DNA of 64,000 bases from an uncultured Anaeromusa sp. (lineage in GTDB: Bacteria; Bacillota; Negativicutes; Anaeromusales; Anaeromusaceae). The notes below the pieces were generated by a model. That model worked only from the letters and a program-made list of their open reading frames with translations. It had not been told where the DNA came from and did not search any database. Position numbers and translations under genes: made by a program. The DNA lies in assembly GCF_963668665.1 (NCBI RefSeq), contig NZ_OY764901.1, positions 362,501 through 426,500 of the forward strand, in the 5' to 3' direction. The stretch's first letter is position 1; every line of letters begins with the position of its first letter. Shown piece after piece: positions 17,363 through 26,171 of this stretch.

Positions 17363-17399
17363 AAAACGCCCGGTGAAATATCTATAATTCCACCAGGCG
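17363..17399 (-). terminator. Intercistronic hairpin in the flagellar operon
   Basis: Minus strand CGCCTGGTG pairs with CACCGGGCG and is followed by TTTTGCG. The T-tract is short, so it may be a partial terminator or an mRNA processing/stability element between the FliT-like gene and the TPR genes. Confidence 0.5.
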
Positions 17400-17403
17400 A
17401 TCC

Positions 17404-17808
17404 TCATCCTTGAATATTCCACCGCATAGAGGTGGGAGCCGGACCTTCGTATTGATTTGTGGCAGCTCGCCCTTTGCGAAGTTGCTGCAATTTTAAGGCT
17501 TGAAAATTTTTGGCACGCTCCGTCTCTTGCATAAGCGCTGTGTGTAAACGTTCCACTTCCGCCTGTTTGGCACGCACTTCTTCACGCAAAGCTTGTAAAG
17601 AATTGCCGACAACCTTCCAGGCTTCTGCGCGCTGGCTTTTTCGTTCTTGCCAAACACGCAAATACCCGTCACGTTCTTCACTCAGACGGCGCAAACCCGC
17701 CCACAAACGTTTTTCCAGCTTATGCATTTGCCGGTTGCTATTTTCTACCAAGTTTCCCAAAAGTCGCAACTCTTCCTTAAAAAACACTTGGCATTCCATT
17801 TCCGTCAA
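17404..17808 (-). CDS. Coiled-coil protein after fliD, possible FliT/FlgN-type chaperone
   Basis: 134 aa from the TTG at 17808, which has GGGAGGG eight bases upstream; an overlapping TTG at 17829 is the alternative. It is almost entirely helical and charged (heptad-like segments LEKRLWAGLRRLSEERD, LREEVRAKQAEVERLH), without signal or membrane segments. Sequence alone does not name it. Its position right after fliD is where fliS/fliT export chaperones usually lie, so a chaperone for a filament-type protein is the most likely role. No FliS is seen in the window. Confidence 0.6.
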   Translation of the reverse strand: MTEMECQVFFKEELRLLGNLVENSNRQMHKLEKRLWAGLRRLSEERDGYLRVWQERKSQRAEAWKVVGNSLQALREEVRAKQAEVERLHTALMQETERAKNFQALKLQQLRKGRAATNQYEGPAPTSMRWNIQG

Positions 17809-17825
17809 GGGATGCTCCCTCCCTA

Positions 17826-19709
17826 TCAACCACTGCTGTTATTACTGAATACCGACATCTGGGTCGTCAACTTATTTAAATACGTTTCCATATTCGTGTA
17901 TTCCGTATAGTAACGCGTTTGCACTAAGCTTAACCGCTTTTCCTCGTTGGTAATGCGTTCTTTCATATCTTCCATCTGGTCGCTAAGAGAATTATCTGCA
18001 GAACTGGCGTCATCCGCCAAACCGGCCTTTTCCACTAATAATCCCTTATTACCTGCTGAATCACGACTGGTACCGACATATTTTTGGAATATGTCATAGA
18101 ACCGCATACCATAGCCTTCTTCTTTATACCTCACAGCTTGCTCCGTTCCACTAAGAGAGCGTACACTGGAAGTACTATAACTCGTCGACTTCTGACTAAA
18201 AAGATTCATAACCCCTTCCGGATCGCTCTTTATGGCCGATTTCAAGGTAGACTCATCAATAGTCAACTTGCCATAATCCGAATAACTGCTGCTTGTTATG
18301 CCGATTGATTTCAGCGTCTGCGACACCCCGGGCACACTCGCCATAAATGCGCCGCGAAGTTCATCTAAAAAACTTTGCAACATATCATCACGCTGCAGTA
18401 AGCCGGTCTTGGCTTTTTTCTCCCATGCCGTAATATCCGATTCCGACATGGAGCTTTTCTGAGCATCTGTCAACGGCTGATAATCACGGCTATACTTCTC
18501 CGTCAGCTTCCCTCGAATTGTATCAATGAGCGTATTGTAGCCATTTACAAATTTAGTAATCACGTCAAAAGTTGCATCAGAATTCTGGGTCACGCCAATC
18601 GTGATATCGCTGGTAGTCTTTTTATTCAGCGTATACGTCACACCATCTACGGTTACAGTGTTGCTGTTGCGAGTTAATGCCTGCCCATCCAGTGTCAATT
18701 TAGCATCCTTGCCAGCTGTATCAGTATTCAACAGAGTACTGATAAATGATCCTCCACCGCTATTATCACTTGCAGTTAACGTAGCGCCCGCACCCATTGT
18801 CTTAGATGTAAGCACAATCTTATCATTCATCGAATCATAGGACATCGTGACGCCAGCATCGCTTTTGTTTACAGTGCTCATCACAGCGCTTAAAGTATCA
18901 TCCTTGTCAAAGGTAAAACTTTCTCCATTAATTGTAAAAGATATTTCATCTGACGCATTAAACGAAAAAGACGAATTAAGTGACGAATTGATAGTACTTA
19001 GGGTCTGACTGGTAGTAATACGATTAGCAAGTACTCCAGAAGTAGTAAAACCAAGAAGATTCTGCGTTTCTACTGAAATATACTGTACGCCAGCATCTGC
19101 CGATGTTAAGGTTAAGCAGCCCGCATTAGTTCCCACCGTTATCTTGCCGCTTCCGACGGCTTTGTCGACAGCCGTCTGCAGAGACGTCTGATCCGTTACA
19201 CTCGATAAGTCAACTGAGTATAGCTTCGCATCAACGTACATTTTCCAAGTCGTTCCTGACGTAAAACCATAGGTCGGCGCCGCCCCCCCTTGAACTCCCT
19301 TGGAAACAGCCGAGCCGCTGCTTAGCGTGTGCGCCGTTGCTAACTGCGATACTGCCAACGTATGGCTGCCCACCTTGGCATTAGCGCTCGCTTCTGCCGT
19401 GACGTAAGCCGTATCACTGCTCTCCGCCTCATATTGCAAAAAATTCCCTTGCTTGGTAATACTGCTGGCTGATAACGAATCCAAGTACGTCGAAGAAAAG
19501 GTATTCATTGTACCCATGGTATTGCGATAGGCTTCTTGCTTCCAGGTCAGCAGGTCTTCTTGCTGCTCCATTTTATTGAGTTTGACTTTTTCCGCGTCCA
19601 TAAGACCTTTAACAATCGAATCGACATCAAGACCGGAGGATAAGCCAGTAATCCGTGTGGTCCCATTTACAGTGGAAGTTGTTACACTTCCCGAACTGGT
19701 AGTAGCCAT
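17826..19709 (-). CDS. fliD: Flagellar filament-capping protein FliD (HAP2)
   Basis: 627 aa. The N-terminal FliD_N motif ITGLSSGLDVDSIVKGLMDAEKVKLNKM and the C-terminal FliD_C region (DITIGVTQNSD, FVNGYNTLIDTIRG, and a helical end LSLVQTRYYTEYTNMETYLNKLT) are clear. The Ser/Thr-rich centre is the variable surface-exposed part. It forms the cap under which flagellin polymerises at the filament tip. The start follows AAGGTGAG. It lies 12 bases after flgL in the operon. Confidence 0.96.
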   Translation of the reverse strand: MATTSSGSVTTSTVNGTTRITGLSSGLDVDSIVKGLMDAEKVKLNKMEQQEDLLTWKQEAYRNTMGTMNTFSSTYLDSLSASSITKQGNFLQYEAESSDTAYVTAEASANAKVGSHTLAVSQLATAHTLSSGSAVSKGVQGGAAPTYGFTSGTTWKMYVDAKLYSVDLSSVTDQTSLQTAVDKAVGSGKITVGTNAGCLTLTSADAGVQYISVETQNLLGFTTSGVLANRITTSQTLSTINSSLNSSFSFNASDEISFTINGESFTFDKDDTLSAVMSTVNKSDAGVTMSYDSMNDKIVLTSKTMGAGATLTASDNSGGGSFISTLLNTDTAGKDAKLTLDGQALTRNSNTVTVDGVTYTLNKKTTSDITIGVTQNSDATFDVITKFVNGYNTLIDTIRGKLTEKYSRDYQPLTDAQKSSMSESDITAWEKKAKTGLLQRDDMLQSFLDELRGAFMASVPGVSQTLKSIGITSSSYSDYGKLTIDESTLKSAIKSDPEGVMNLFSQKSTSYSTSSVRSLSGTEQAVRYKEEGYGMRFYDIFQKYVGTSRDSAGNKGLLVEKAGLADDASSADNSLSDQMEDMKERITNEEKRLSLVQTRYYTEYTNMETYLNKLTTQMSVFSNNSSG

Positions 19710-19721
19710 ATACTCACCTTC

Positions 19722-21062
19722 TTAACGCAAATAGTCAACCAGAGACGTATTGGTTACTTTAGAAGTAACCGACAATGCCGCTTCATACACGGATTTAGCA
19801 GAGTTTACTTCAATTGAAGCTTGCGCCACGTCAATATCCTCATTTTTACTTTGTAACTTACTAAAAGTAAGATTGTTGCTAGACAATCGCGTATCTGTCG
19901 AATCCACATAGTTCATGCGAGCACCTAGCTCGGATTGCGATTTAGTAATTCGATTCAAGTCTACATCTAGTTCGTCTAAGCATGAACTTACTAATTTGCT
20001 GCTGCTTGTGAACGACGTAGTCTGAACCGCCCCAGTGGAATCAACTGTCTTGTAGGAGCTTTCTCCATTAAGCCCTAAAAGCACCTTATCCAGAGTATCA
20101 AATAAGTTAGTTCCTGCCGTATAACCTCCATTGACTGAATCTCCCGACCAACCGATTATATTTTGTCCTTCAATATTAACTTTGACTTCACTACCATTAC
20201 TCACATGATAGCTAATATCTTGCGCAGTAGAGCCGGTTTTATACGAAGAAGCAAAACCAAGATCGCTTTGCGAACCAATTTTATAGGAAGTAACAGCGCC
20301 TCCTGGCGTTAACGTCAAATATCCAGAACCATTTGTTCCTACGGTAAACGTTCCTGCCCCTGCCGCCGTATCAATAGCGGTTTGCAAGGTCCCCGCATTA
20401 GTTACCGCGCTTAGATCCACCGAATATTCAGTACCGTTAGCGGTCAAGTTCCAGGTCCCCTTCTGATTATATACCGGCGCAGACTTAGCTACCGTATCAT
20501 CGCAAAAGTTCAGAATGTCTGCATTGGGTATCGAAGCCGATACAGGCCCGCCAACACTAAGGGCCTGCCCTTTATAGAGGACTTTATCCACCTTAGCGCC
20601 GCTGCTCAACGTCTCGGTCACCAATTTATACGGAGGCTGATCTGTATTATATCCCGCAAAAACATAGCGCCCCGCATACGATGTGTTCATCGTATCCACA
20701 AGCCCTTTTTTTATTTCTTTAATCTCGTCAGCAATGGCTGCTTTACTGGATGTAGAATTAGTATCATTGGCACCGTTGCTAATCAATTCTTTCAAGCGAG
20801 TCATATAATCAGCGATTCCCTGTAGCGCATCATCTGTTACTTCCATCCAGGAGGTAGCGTCGGAGGTGTTTTTCTGATATTGCTGCACATCCGCCACATA
20901 GTCGCGATACTTAATGGCCCGCGTAGCAATCACCGGATCATCCGAAGGCACTTGGATTTTAGACTGAGTAGAATATTGAACCTGTGCCGCATCCAGCCGC
21001 TCTAAATTCGCATTCAAATTACGAATGCTTGTATCAAACATCATATTATTTGTTATACGCAT
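19722..21062 (-). CDS. flgL: Flagellar hook-filament junction protein FlgL (HAP3)
   Basis: 446 aa. The N-terminus MRITNNMMFDTSIRNLNANLERLDAAQVQ and C-terminal LQSKNEDIDVAQASIEVNSAKSVYEAAL are the flagellin-like D0/D1 helices of FlgL. It is longer than typical enteric FlgL (about 317 aa) because of a Ser/Thr/Gly-rich insert at about 190-330 that resembles parts of the neighbouring FliD (repeated YSVDLSxVT and TAVDxAxGxGxxTVGTN patterns). It joins FlgK to the filament. The start follows GGGAG. Confidence 0.94.
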   Translation of the reverse strand: MRITNNMMFDTSIRNLNANLERLDAAQVQYSTQSKIQVPSDDPVIATRAIKYRDYVADVQQYQKNTSDATSWMEVTDDALQGIADYMTRLKELISNGANDTNSTSSKAAIADEIKEIKKGLVDTMNTSYAGRYVFAGYNTDQPPYKLVTETLSSGAKVDKVLYKGQALSVGGPVSASIPNADILNFCDDTVAKSAPVYNQKGTWNLTANGTEYSVDLSAVTNAGTLQTAIDTAAGAGTFTVGTNGSGYLTLTPGGAVTSYKIGSQSDLGFASSYKTGSTAQDISYHVSNGSEVKVNIEGQNIIGWSGDSVNGGYTAGTNLFDTLDKVLLGLNGESSYKTVDSTGAVQTTSFTSSSKLVSSCLDELDVDLNRITKSQSELGARMNYVDSTDTRLSSNNLTFSKLQSKNEDIDVAQASIEVNSAKSVYEAALSVTSKVTNTSLVDYLR

Positions 21063-21088
21063 AGTTCTGCCGCTCCCTTCCTAACCAA

Positions 21089-22618
21089 TCAATCACCATT
21101 CAACAAACCCAATGTTGTGGTGTAAATATCATCCCACGTAGTCATAACTTTAGCAGATGCTTCATACGCTTGTTGATACATCGTTAAGTTAGAAGCTTCT
21201 TCATTCGTAGAAACGCCGGATACAGATGCACGCCGCGTGGAAACAGTAGCCACTGCCGACTTCATATTATCTGCCATCCGTTTTGCGTAAGAACTATTCG
21301 TTCCCATCGTTGTGATGATAGCATTTAAGGCATCTTCCGGGGTTCCTTTTCCCGTCCCCATACAATTAGAAGACTGCAACAAATCGGCCAGCGCCTTAGC
21401 ATTGTTATTGTCACTTTCTCCTGTTGTCGTTTTAGGATTGCTAGAAGCAGCAGCAATTTTAGCCGTATCATCTTTCACATCAGACGATAGTGATATATTA
21501 GCAGCGGTTATATTATTGTAATTTGAAGAATATGTGGTTTGAAATATCTGCGAACTAACAGCGCCCGTACTATTTTCAAACGTAAAAAAATCTGTTGGGT
21601 ATACTGACGTTGGTCCGCCGCTACCATCTGAGCCATAACCAGCTTCATGTTGCGTATTGAAACTTTTCGCGAAGGTTCTAGCAAATTCATCTAACTGAGT
21701 TTGATAGTAACGAATTCCCTGATACGTACCTCCCGCACCGGTTCCGTCACGCAGTTCCAACTGTGACCCCAATGAACCGCCATTGGCATCAAAAGCATCT
21801 CCAGATGCTTCCCACTTAACATCAAACATTCCCGCGTCAGTCGTAGAAGCTACACATTCTAATTTATTGGCCTTAGTTCCATGTACCAGCGTCTGATTTC
21901 CAATACTTACCGTCCATACAGGGTTACTATCATCGCCGTTTTGGGCCGTTTTAGTAACCGTCACTCCTGTAACGCCGGACAACTTATCTAATAACAAATC
22001 ACGCTGATCCTGCAATTCATTGGCCGCCGAGCCGCTTGCTTTCGCCTGCGAAATAGCGCCATTCAAAGAGGCTAATTGTGCTGCATACGAGTTAATTAAA
22101 TCAACACTAGTTTTAACATCTTGATTAACACCCTCTCGCTGCGCTTGCAAGTTAGCCGCTGAATCCTGCAAATACTGGCAAAATGCTTGTCCATAGGACT
22201 GCACGGTTGTCCTCACTGATGAATCTGCCGAAGCCTTACTCAGGTTTTCCAGGGCATCATGAAAATTCTTCATAACCGTAGTAAACCCATTATCCGACGG
22301 TTCTCCAAAAACGGCCTCAATCTGAGACATGGTATCTGACTTGGTTTGCCAAGTCGTTTGTGTTGTGTTCTGAGACCAGTAGCTTTGATCTAAACGCCAA
22401 TTTCTCTCGCGCTCAATAGCGGTTACATCTGAACCGCCGCCAATAATGCCGCTGCCGCTATAGGTGGCTGCCGCACCGGCAGCCACCTGGGTAACTACTT
22501 GTCTTGAATAGCCCGTTGTTTTTACATTGGCGACGTTATTGCTAGTAGTGAGCAAAGCCGCTTTGCTGCTTCGCAAACCGCTGTTGGCGATACTTACTCC
22601 GTAAAAAGTCGATGCCAT
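21089..22618 (-). CDS. flgK: Flagellar hook-associated protein FlgK (HAP1), copy 1
   Basis: 509 aa. The N-terminal rod/hook motif (FYGVSIANSGLRSSKAALLTTSNNVANVKTTGYSRQ) and the C-terminal SGVSTNEEASNLTMYQQAYEASAKVMTTWDDIYTTTLGLLN define FlgK. It is the hook-side junction protein. It is the second of two adjacent FlgK-type genes that are clearly different in sequence outside the ends. The start has AAGGAGG. The gap to the upstream flgK is 10 bases. Confidence 0.92.
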   Translation of the reverse strand: MASTFYGVSIANSGLRSSKAALLTTSNNVANVKTTGYSRQVVTQVAAGAAATYSGSGIIGGGSDVTAIERERNWRLDQSYWSQNTTQTTWQTKSDTMSQIEAVFGEPSDNGFTTVMKNFHDALENLSKASADSSVRTTVQSYGQAFCQYLQDSAANLQAQREGVNQDVKTSVDLINSYAAQLASLNGAISQAKASGSAANELQDQRDLLLDKLSGVTGVTVTKTAQNGDDSNPVWTVSIGNQTLVHGTKANKLECVASTTDAGMFDVKWEASGDAFDANGGSLGSQLELRDGTGAGGTYQGIRYYQTQLDEFARTFAKSFNTQHEAGYGSDGSGGPTSVYPTDFFTFENSTGAVSSQIFQTTYSSNYNNITAANISLSSDVKDDTAKIAAASSNPKTTTGESDNNNAKALADLLQSSNCMGTGKGTPEDALNAIITTMGTNSSYAKRMADNMKSAVATVSTRRASVSGVSTNEEASNLTMYQQAYEASAKVMTTWDDIYTTTLGLLNGD

Positions 22619-22628
22619 AGTTACCTCC

Positions 22629-24119
22629 TTATCTGCCGCCTAAATCAGAAATCAAGCCAGCAACCAACGTATCTACTACATTCATAACCCGAGCACTCGC
22701 GCTATATGCATGCTGATACGTAAGCATAGTAGACATTTCTTCATCCATAGAAACAGCGCTCAAATCACTGCGTTGATTTTGAATCTGCGTTAGCAAGCCG
22801 CTCTGAGTTTTATAATTCGCAGTCGCTGTATCGCCTGCCGTTCCCATCCAAGAAATGACTGAAGAATAATACGTATCCAAGTTCATAGAAATTCCATCAC
22901 ACTTAAACAACGTGCTGTCGTTTTTCAAAGCCCCAATTTTCTTAGAAAGATCATTATTACCGGCTGTGTTGTCGCTATTTGCTTTAATCTGTGTATAGTC
23001 TGCTTGGTATATAGAATTCACTTGGACATTTCCCAAAGTCATATCCGTTCCACTTACAGTCGTAAAAAAGTTTTGTCCAGTGGCACTATAAATAGAGTTG
23101 ACTCCTCGAGCTAAGGTAACCAATAAATCACTCAAACCATTACGCAAGGTCGCCAAGGCACTAGCGTTTTTCGTAGTGCTCCAATTATACGGTGTTGTCG
23201 CAGGAATTGTAGTGTTGTCAGCAGTAAAATCGGTATCTACACCTGTCATATCTGACTCTTCTACGTAGCTTTTCAACGTGCCGCCTGTCAACGCCACAGG
23301 GGTTCCCATGTCCTTCCATTGGACTTTAATAGGGCTAAGAGCGGTCCCTAAGCCAACCGCTTCCATTTCTCTTGCCTTGTTACCATTGACCAAACTAACG
23401 CCATTAATATATACATTGACCATCCCATTATCCTGTTCCGCTGCCGTAATGTTAGCCAATGCGCTCACTTGGTCAATCAACAAATCGCGAGCGTCACGCA
23501 AGTCACTAGCTTCAACATTACGGACTTCTTTGTCCATAATTTCTTGATTCAAATCAGCGATTTTTCCCGCTAGCGTGTTTACGTCAGTAACACCATCACG
23601 AACATTATTGACCATACTCTCATGCAATATAGCTAATTGCGTGTCAATTTCATTAAACGTTCCTATCATGGCATTAGCAGTTTCTAACACAGAACTTTTC
23701 GCACTAGCGCTAGACGGATCTTTGGCCAATTCCGTCCAACTATTTACAAATTCCGTAATAGTTTGCTGTAGTCCATTATCCGTCGTTCCATCAGAAGCGT
23801 TAAACTCATTGACGATTTCCTGCATACTGCTTAATAGCGCGCTTTTTCCTTGGCTATAGCCAGTCTGTGTATTCTGATCTCGATATTGCAAATCCAAAAA
23901 CTGACTGCGAATGCGCAAGATAGATTGTATATTCGTCCCAATCCCTGTCGAAGATCCATCCGCAGTATTCCACTCTTCGCCAATCGTCCGCTTACGTGTA
24001 TAGCCTTCAGTGTTCGTGTTGCTTATATTGCTGCTAGTAACCCCCAACGAGCGCTGCGCTGAGGACATCCCAGAATAAGAAACACTGTAGCCACTCCAAA
24101 TTGTGCTAATTGTATTCAT
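22629..24119 (-). CDS. flgK: Flagellar hook-associated protein FlgK (HAP1), copy 2
   Basis: 496 aa. N-terminus SVSYSGMSSAQRSLGVTSSNISNTNTEGYTRKR and C-terminus LSAVSMDEEMSTMLTYQHAYSASARVMNVVDTLVAGLISDLGG are typical FlgK. The central part (GKIADLNQEIMDKE, ASDLRDARDLLIDQVSALANI) also fits. Lying directly after flgE and before a second flgK, it raises the question of which copy forms the true junction. Both frames are intact. The start follows AAGGGGA. Confidence 0.92.
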   Translation of the reverse strand: MNTISTIWSGYSVSYSGMSSAQRSLGVTSSNISNTNTEGYTRKRTIGEEWNTADGSSTGIGTNIQSILRIRSQFLDLQYRDQNTQTGYSQGKSALLSSMQEIVNEFNASDGTTDNGLQQTITEFVNSWTELAKDPSSASAKSSVLETANAMIGTFNEIDTQLAILHESMVNNVRDGVTDVNTLAGKIADLNQEIMDKEVRNVEASDLRDARDLLIDQVSALANITAAEQDNGMVNVYINGVSLVNGNKAREMEAVGLGTALSPIKVQWKDMGTPVALTGGTLKSYVEESDMTGVDTDFTADNTTIPATTPYNWSTTKNASALATLRNGLSDLLVTLARGVNSIYSATGQNFFTTVSGTDMTLGNVQVNSIYQADYTQIKANSDNTAGNNDLSKKIGALKNDSTLFKCDGISMNLDTYYSSVISWMGTAGDTATANYKTQSGLLTQIQNQRSDLSAVSMDEEMSTMLTYQHAYSASARVMNVVDTLVAGLISDLGGR

Positions 24120-24140
24120 ATCTGTCCCCTTTCTCTTTCA

Positions 24141-25421
24141 TTAACGGGACATATTAATCAATGTTTCCAGTAACGTATCAGAAGTGGTAATAATCTTACT
24201 ATTAGCCTGGTATGCACGCTGGGTAATCATCATTTCACTAAATTCATTTGCCAAATCCACATTGGACATTTCCAGCGCACCAGTTGTCAGCTTCCCAGTT
24301 CCGCCAGTCCCTGCTGCAACCGCGCCAGTAAATTCTCCAGAGTTTACTGTTGTCGCATACAAATTTTCGCCAATTTTATCTAGGCCTGCCGAGTTTGTAA
24401 ATGCAGCCAGGCCCACCATGCCAAGAGGCTGCTTTTGTCCGTTGCTATACGAACCAGTAATCACGCCATCTGCACCAATACTGAAATCTTGCAAGGTTCC
24501 CGATGCATAACCGTCTTGACTAGAAACAGCAACACTGCTCTTCCCAGTAGACGAGGTATACATGGAGACTCCTGAATAGTCAATAGTTATATCAAACGCA
24601 GGTTCCGGAGCGCTAGCCGCAATGGTTACTGGATTAATGGTAGATCCTGCCGTATCCAACGTACCATCTGCCTTAAACTTCAACGTACTTGTCGTAGAAG
24701 TAACCCCGGTTCCCGACGAAACAACTTGCCAAGTATCTGTACCTGTCCGACTATACGTCAGCGTCACGTCATACGACTTTCCAAGCGCATTATACGCGGT
24801 CAACGTTGATGTCGCATCAGCTGTATACGGAGCTGCTGTTTGAATCGTCGTATCAAAGGATAAATTCCCTGACATGCTCGCTTTAGTCGACTGTTCTGGT
24901 GCAATTACTTTTTTATTTAAACCGGTCGTACTTGTAAACATATTAATAGGAGCAACTGCCGTTTGAGTATTAAATTCTCCTGTCGTTTTATCATATTGAG
25001 AGCTATCCCAACCACAGACTTTCAAACCATTTACAACTAAGTTCCCGTCCAGATCTACACCAAAATTACCTGCACGCGTAAACTGATACTTTCCAATTCC
25101 GCCACCTTGGACAATAAAAAATCCATCACCGCTTAGCGCTGCATCGGTATCATTTCCCGTATACTGCGAGCTACCCGTTCCCATGTTTTTAGTAATCGAT
25201 GCAACTTGGGAACCCAAGCCAATCTGTTTCGAGTTCGTGCCGCCAGTCTGCCCTGCGGCAGCGCCTGCTGCGCTAATGGTCTGGCTCAATAAATCGCTAA
25301 ACCCTACGCTCTGGCTTTTATATCCCATGGTATTAACGTTAGCTACGTTATTTCCGATTACATTTAGTTTCGTCTGCTGCGATTTCAAACCCGATACCGC
25401 AGAGTACATGGACATCATCAT
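24141..25421 (-). CDS. flgE: Flagellar hook protein FlgE
   Basis: 426 aa. N-terminal motif MYSAVSGLKSQQTKLNVIGNNVANVNTMGYKSQ, central GDGFFIVQGGG and FTRAGNFGVDLDGNLVVNG, and C-terminal GALEMSNVDLANEFSEMMITQRAYQANSKIITTSDTLLETLINM are all FlgE. It builds the flexible hook outside the cell, exported through the flagellar type III apparatus. The first of several in-frame ATGs is used because GGAGGA lies seven bases upstream. It follows flgD by about 90 bases. Confidence 0.96.
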   Translation of the reverse strand: MMMSMYSAVSGLKSQQTKLNVIGNNVANVNTMGYKSQSVGFSDLLSQTISAAGAAAGQTGGTNSKQIGLGSQVASITKNMGTGSSQYTGNDTDAALSGDGFFIVQGGGIGKYQFTRAGNFGVDLDGNLVVNGLKVCGWDSSQYDKTTGEFNTQTAVAPINMFTSTTGLNKKVIAPEQSTKASMSGNLSFDTTIQTAAPYTADATSTLTAYNALGKSYDVTLTYSRTGTDTWQVVSSGTGVTSTTSTLKFKADGTLDTAGSTINPVTIAASAPEPAFDITIDYSGVSMYTSSTGKSSVAVSSQDGYASGTLQDFSIGADGVITGSYSNGQKQPLGMVGLAAFTNSAGLDKIGENLYATTVNSGEFTGAVAAGTGGTGKLTTGALEMSNVDLANEFSEMMITQRAYQANSKIITTSDTLLETLINMSR

Positions 25422-25514
25422 AATGTATTCCTCCTGTTATTTATAAGAAATATGCTATTCGTCTGTCATTCCGAAATAGCTAACAGCCTCTCGTGTGAGT
25501 CCAGCTGCAAAAAA

Positions 25515-25958
25515 TCAGCTCGTAGTCTTAGTCGCCGTTGGGCTTGTTACAGAAGTTACCGAAGAAAGTTTCACTTTATTACCATCTACCATGACATATA
25601 CTTCATTATTATTAGACACTACCGACTTGACAGTCCCTGTACCACTAATAGTGCTGCCAGATGAATCTGTGGCCGTATAAGAAACCTGCATACCAATTAG
25701 TGAGTACGCTTGAAACTTATTCATACTCCCATTCATTGATGACATCTGTTGCAAGCTATTAAACTGCGCCAGCTGCGCCACATACTCGGTGTTGCTGACC
25801 GGCTCCGTCGGATCCTGATTTTGCAATTCAGATGCCAAAATTTTCAAAAAAGAATCCACGGTGCTTAGACTATCTGCGCCGCTCGCTGATGAACCTGTAT
25901 CCACTGTAGTAGGGCTTTTCCAGTAATCAGAATTTGTCCCTGTTACGCTTGTACTCAT
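25515..25958 (-). CDS. flgD: Flagellar hook-capping protein FlgD
   Basis: 147 aa, a short form. The conserved segment STVDSFLKILASELQNQDPTEPVSNTEYVAQLAQFNSLQQMSSMN (about 30-77) is the FlgD signature; the C-terminal part is a small Ser/Thr/Val-rich beta region rather than the full tudor/FnIII-like domain of enteric FlgD. It acts as scaffold for hook assembly. It is the first gene of the flagellar operon in this window. AGGAGG precedes the start. Confidence 0.94.
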   Translation of the reverse strand: MSTSVTGTNSDYWKSPTTVDTGSSASGADSLSTVDSFLKILASELQNQDPTEPVSNTEYVAQLAQFNSLQQMSSMNGSMNKFQAYSLIGMQVSYTATDSSGSTISGTGTVKSVVSNNNEVYVMVDGNKVKLSSVTSVTSPTATKTTS

Positions 25959-26023
25959 CTTTTTTCCTCCTATTTCGACGCGCGTTCCGTGCGCAATTTA
26001 TTCCGCCATCCATGCTCATGTGT

Positions 26024-26053
26024 ATTATCGAGCAGAATGGGCAAAACCTTAAC
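26024..26053 (-). promoter_or_regulatory. Possible sigma-28-like promoter upstream of flgD
   Basis: Minus strand TTAA, 16 bases, then CTCGATAA; the consensus is TAAA-N15-GCCGATAA, so the fit is partial. The position, about 65 bases before flgD, is suitable. Confidence 0.3.
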
Positions 26054-26130
26054 GCCAAGTAAGCTATGTTCCCTATCTATAAGTCAAAAACCTGCTTTAC
26101 TTTCCAGCGAGCAAACTAAGTTGTGGAGAA

Positions 26131-26163
26131 AAAGGACTAGCGTCTCAAACAAGTAGTCCTTTC
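26131..26163 (-). terminator. Terminator of the OmpR-type two-component operon
   Basis: AAGGACTA and TAGTCCTT pair; on the minus strand TTTCTCC follows. It sits right after the kinase stop and separates it from flgD. Confidence 0.65.
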
Positions 26164-26171
26164 TTACAGCG

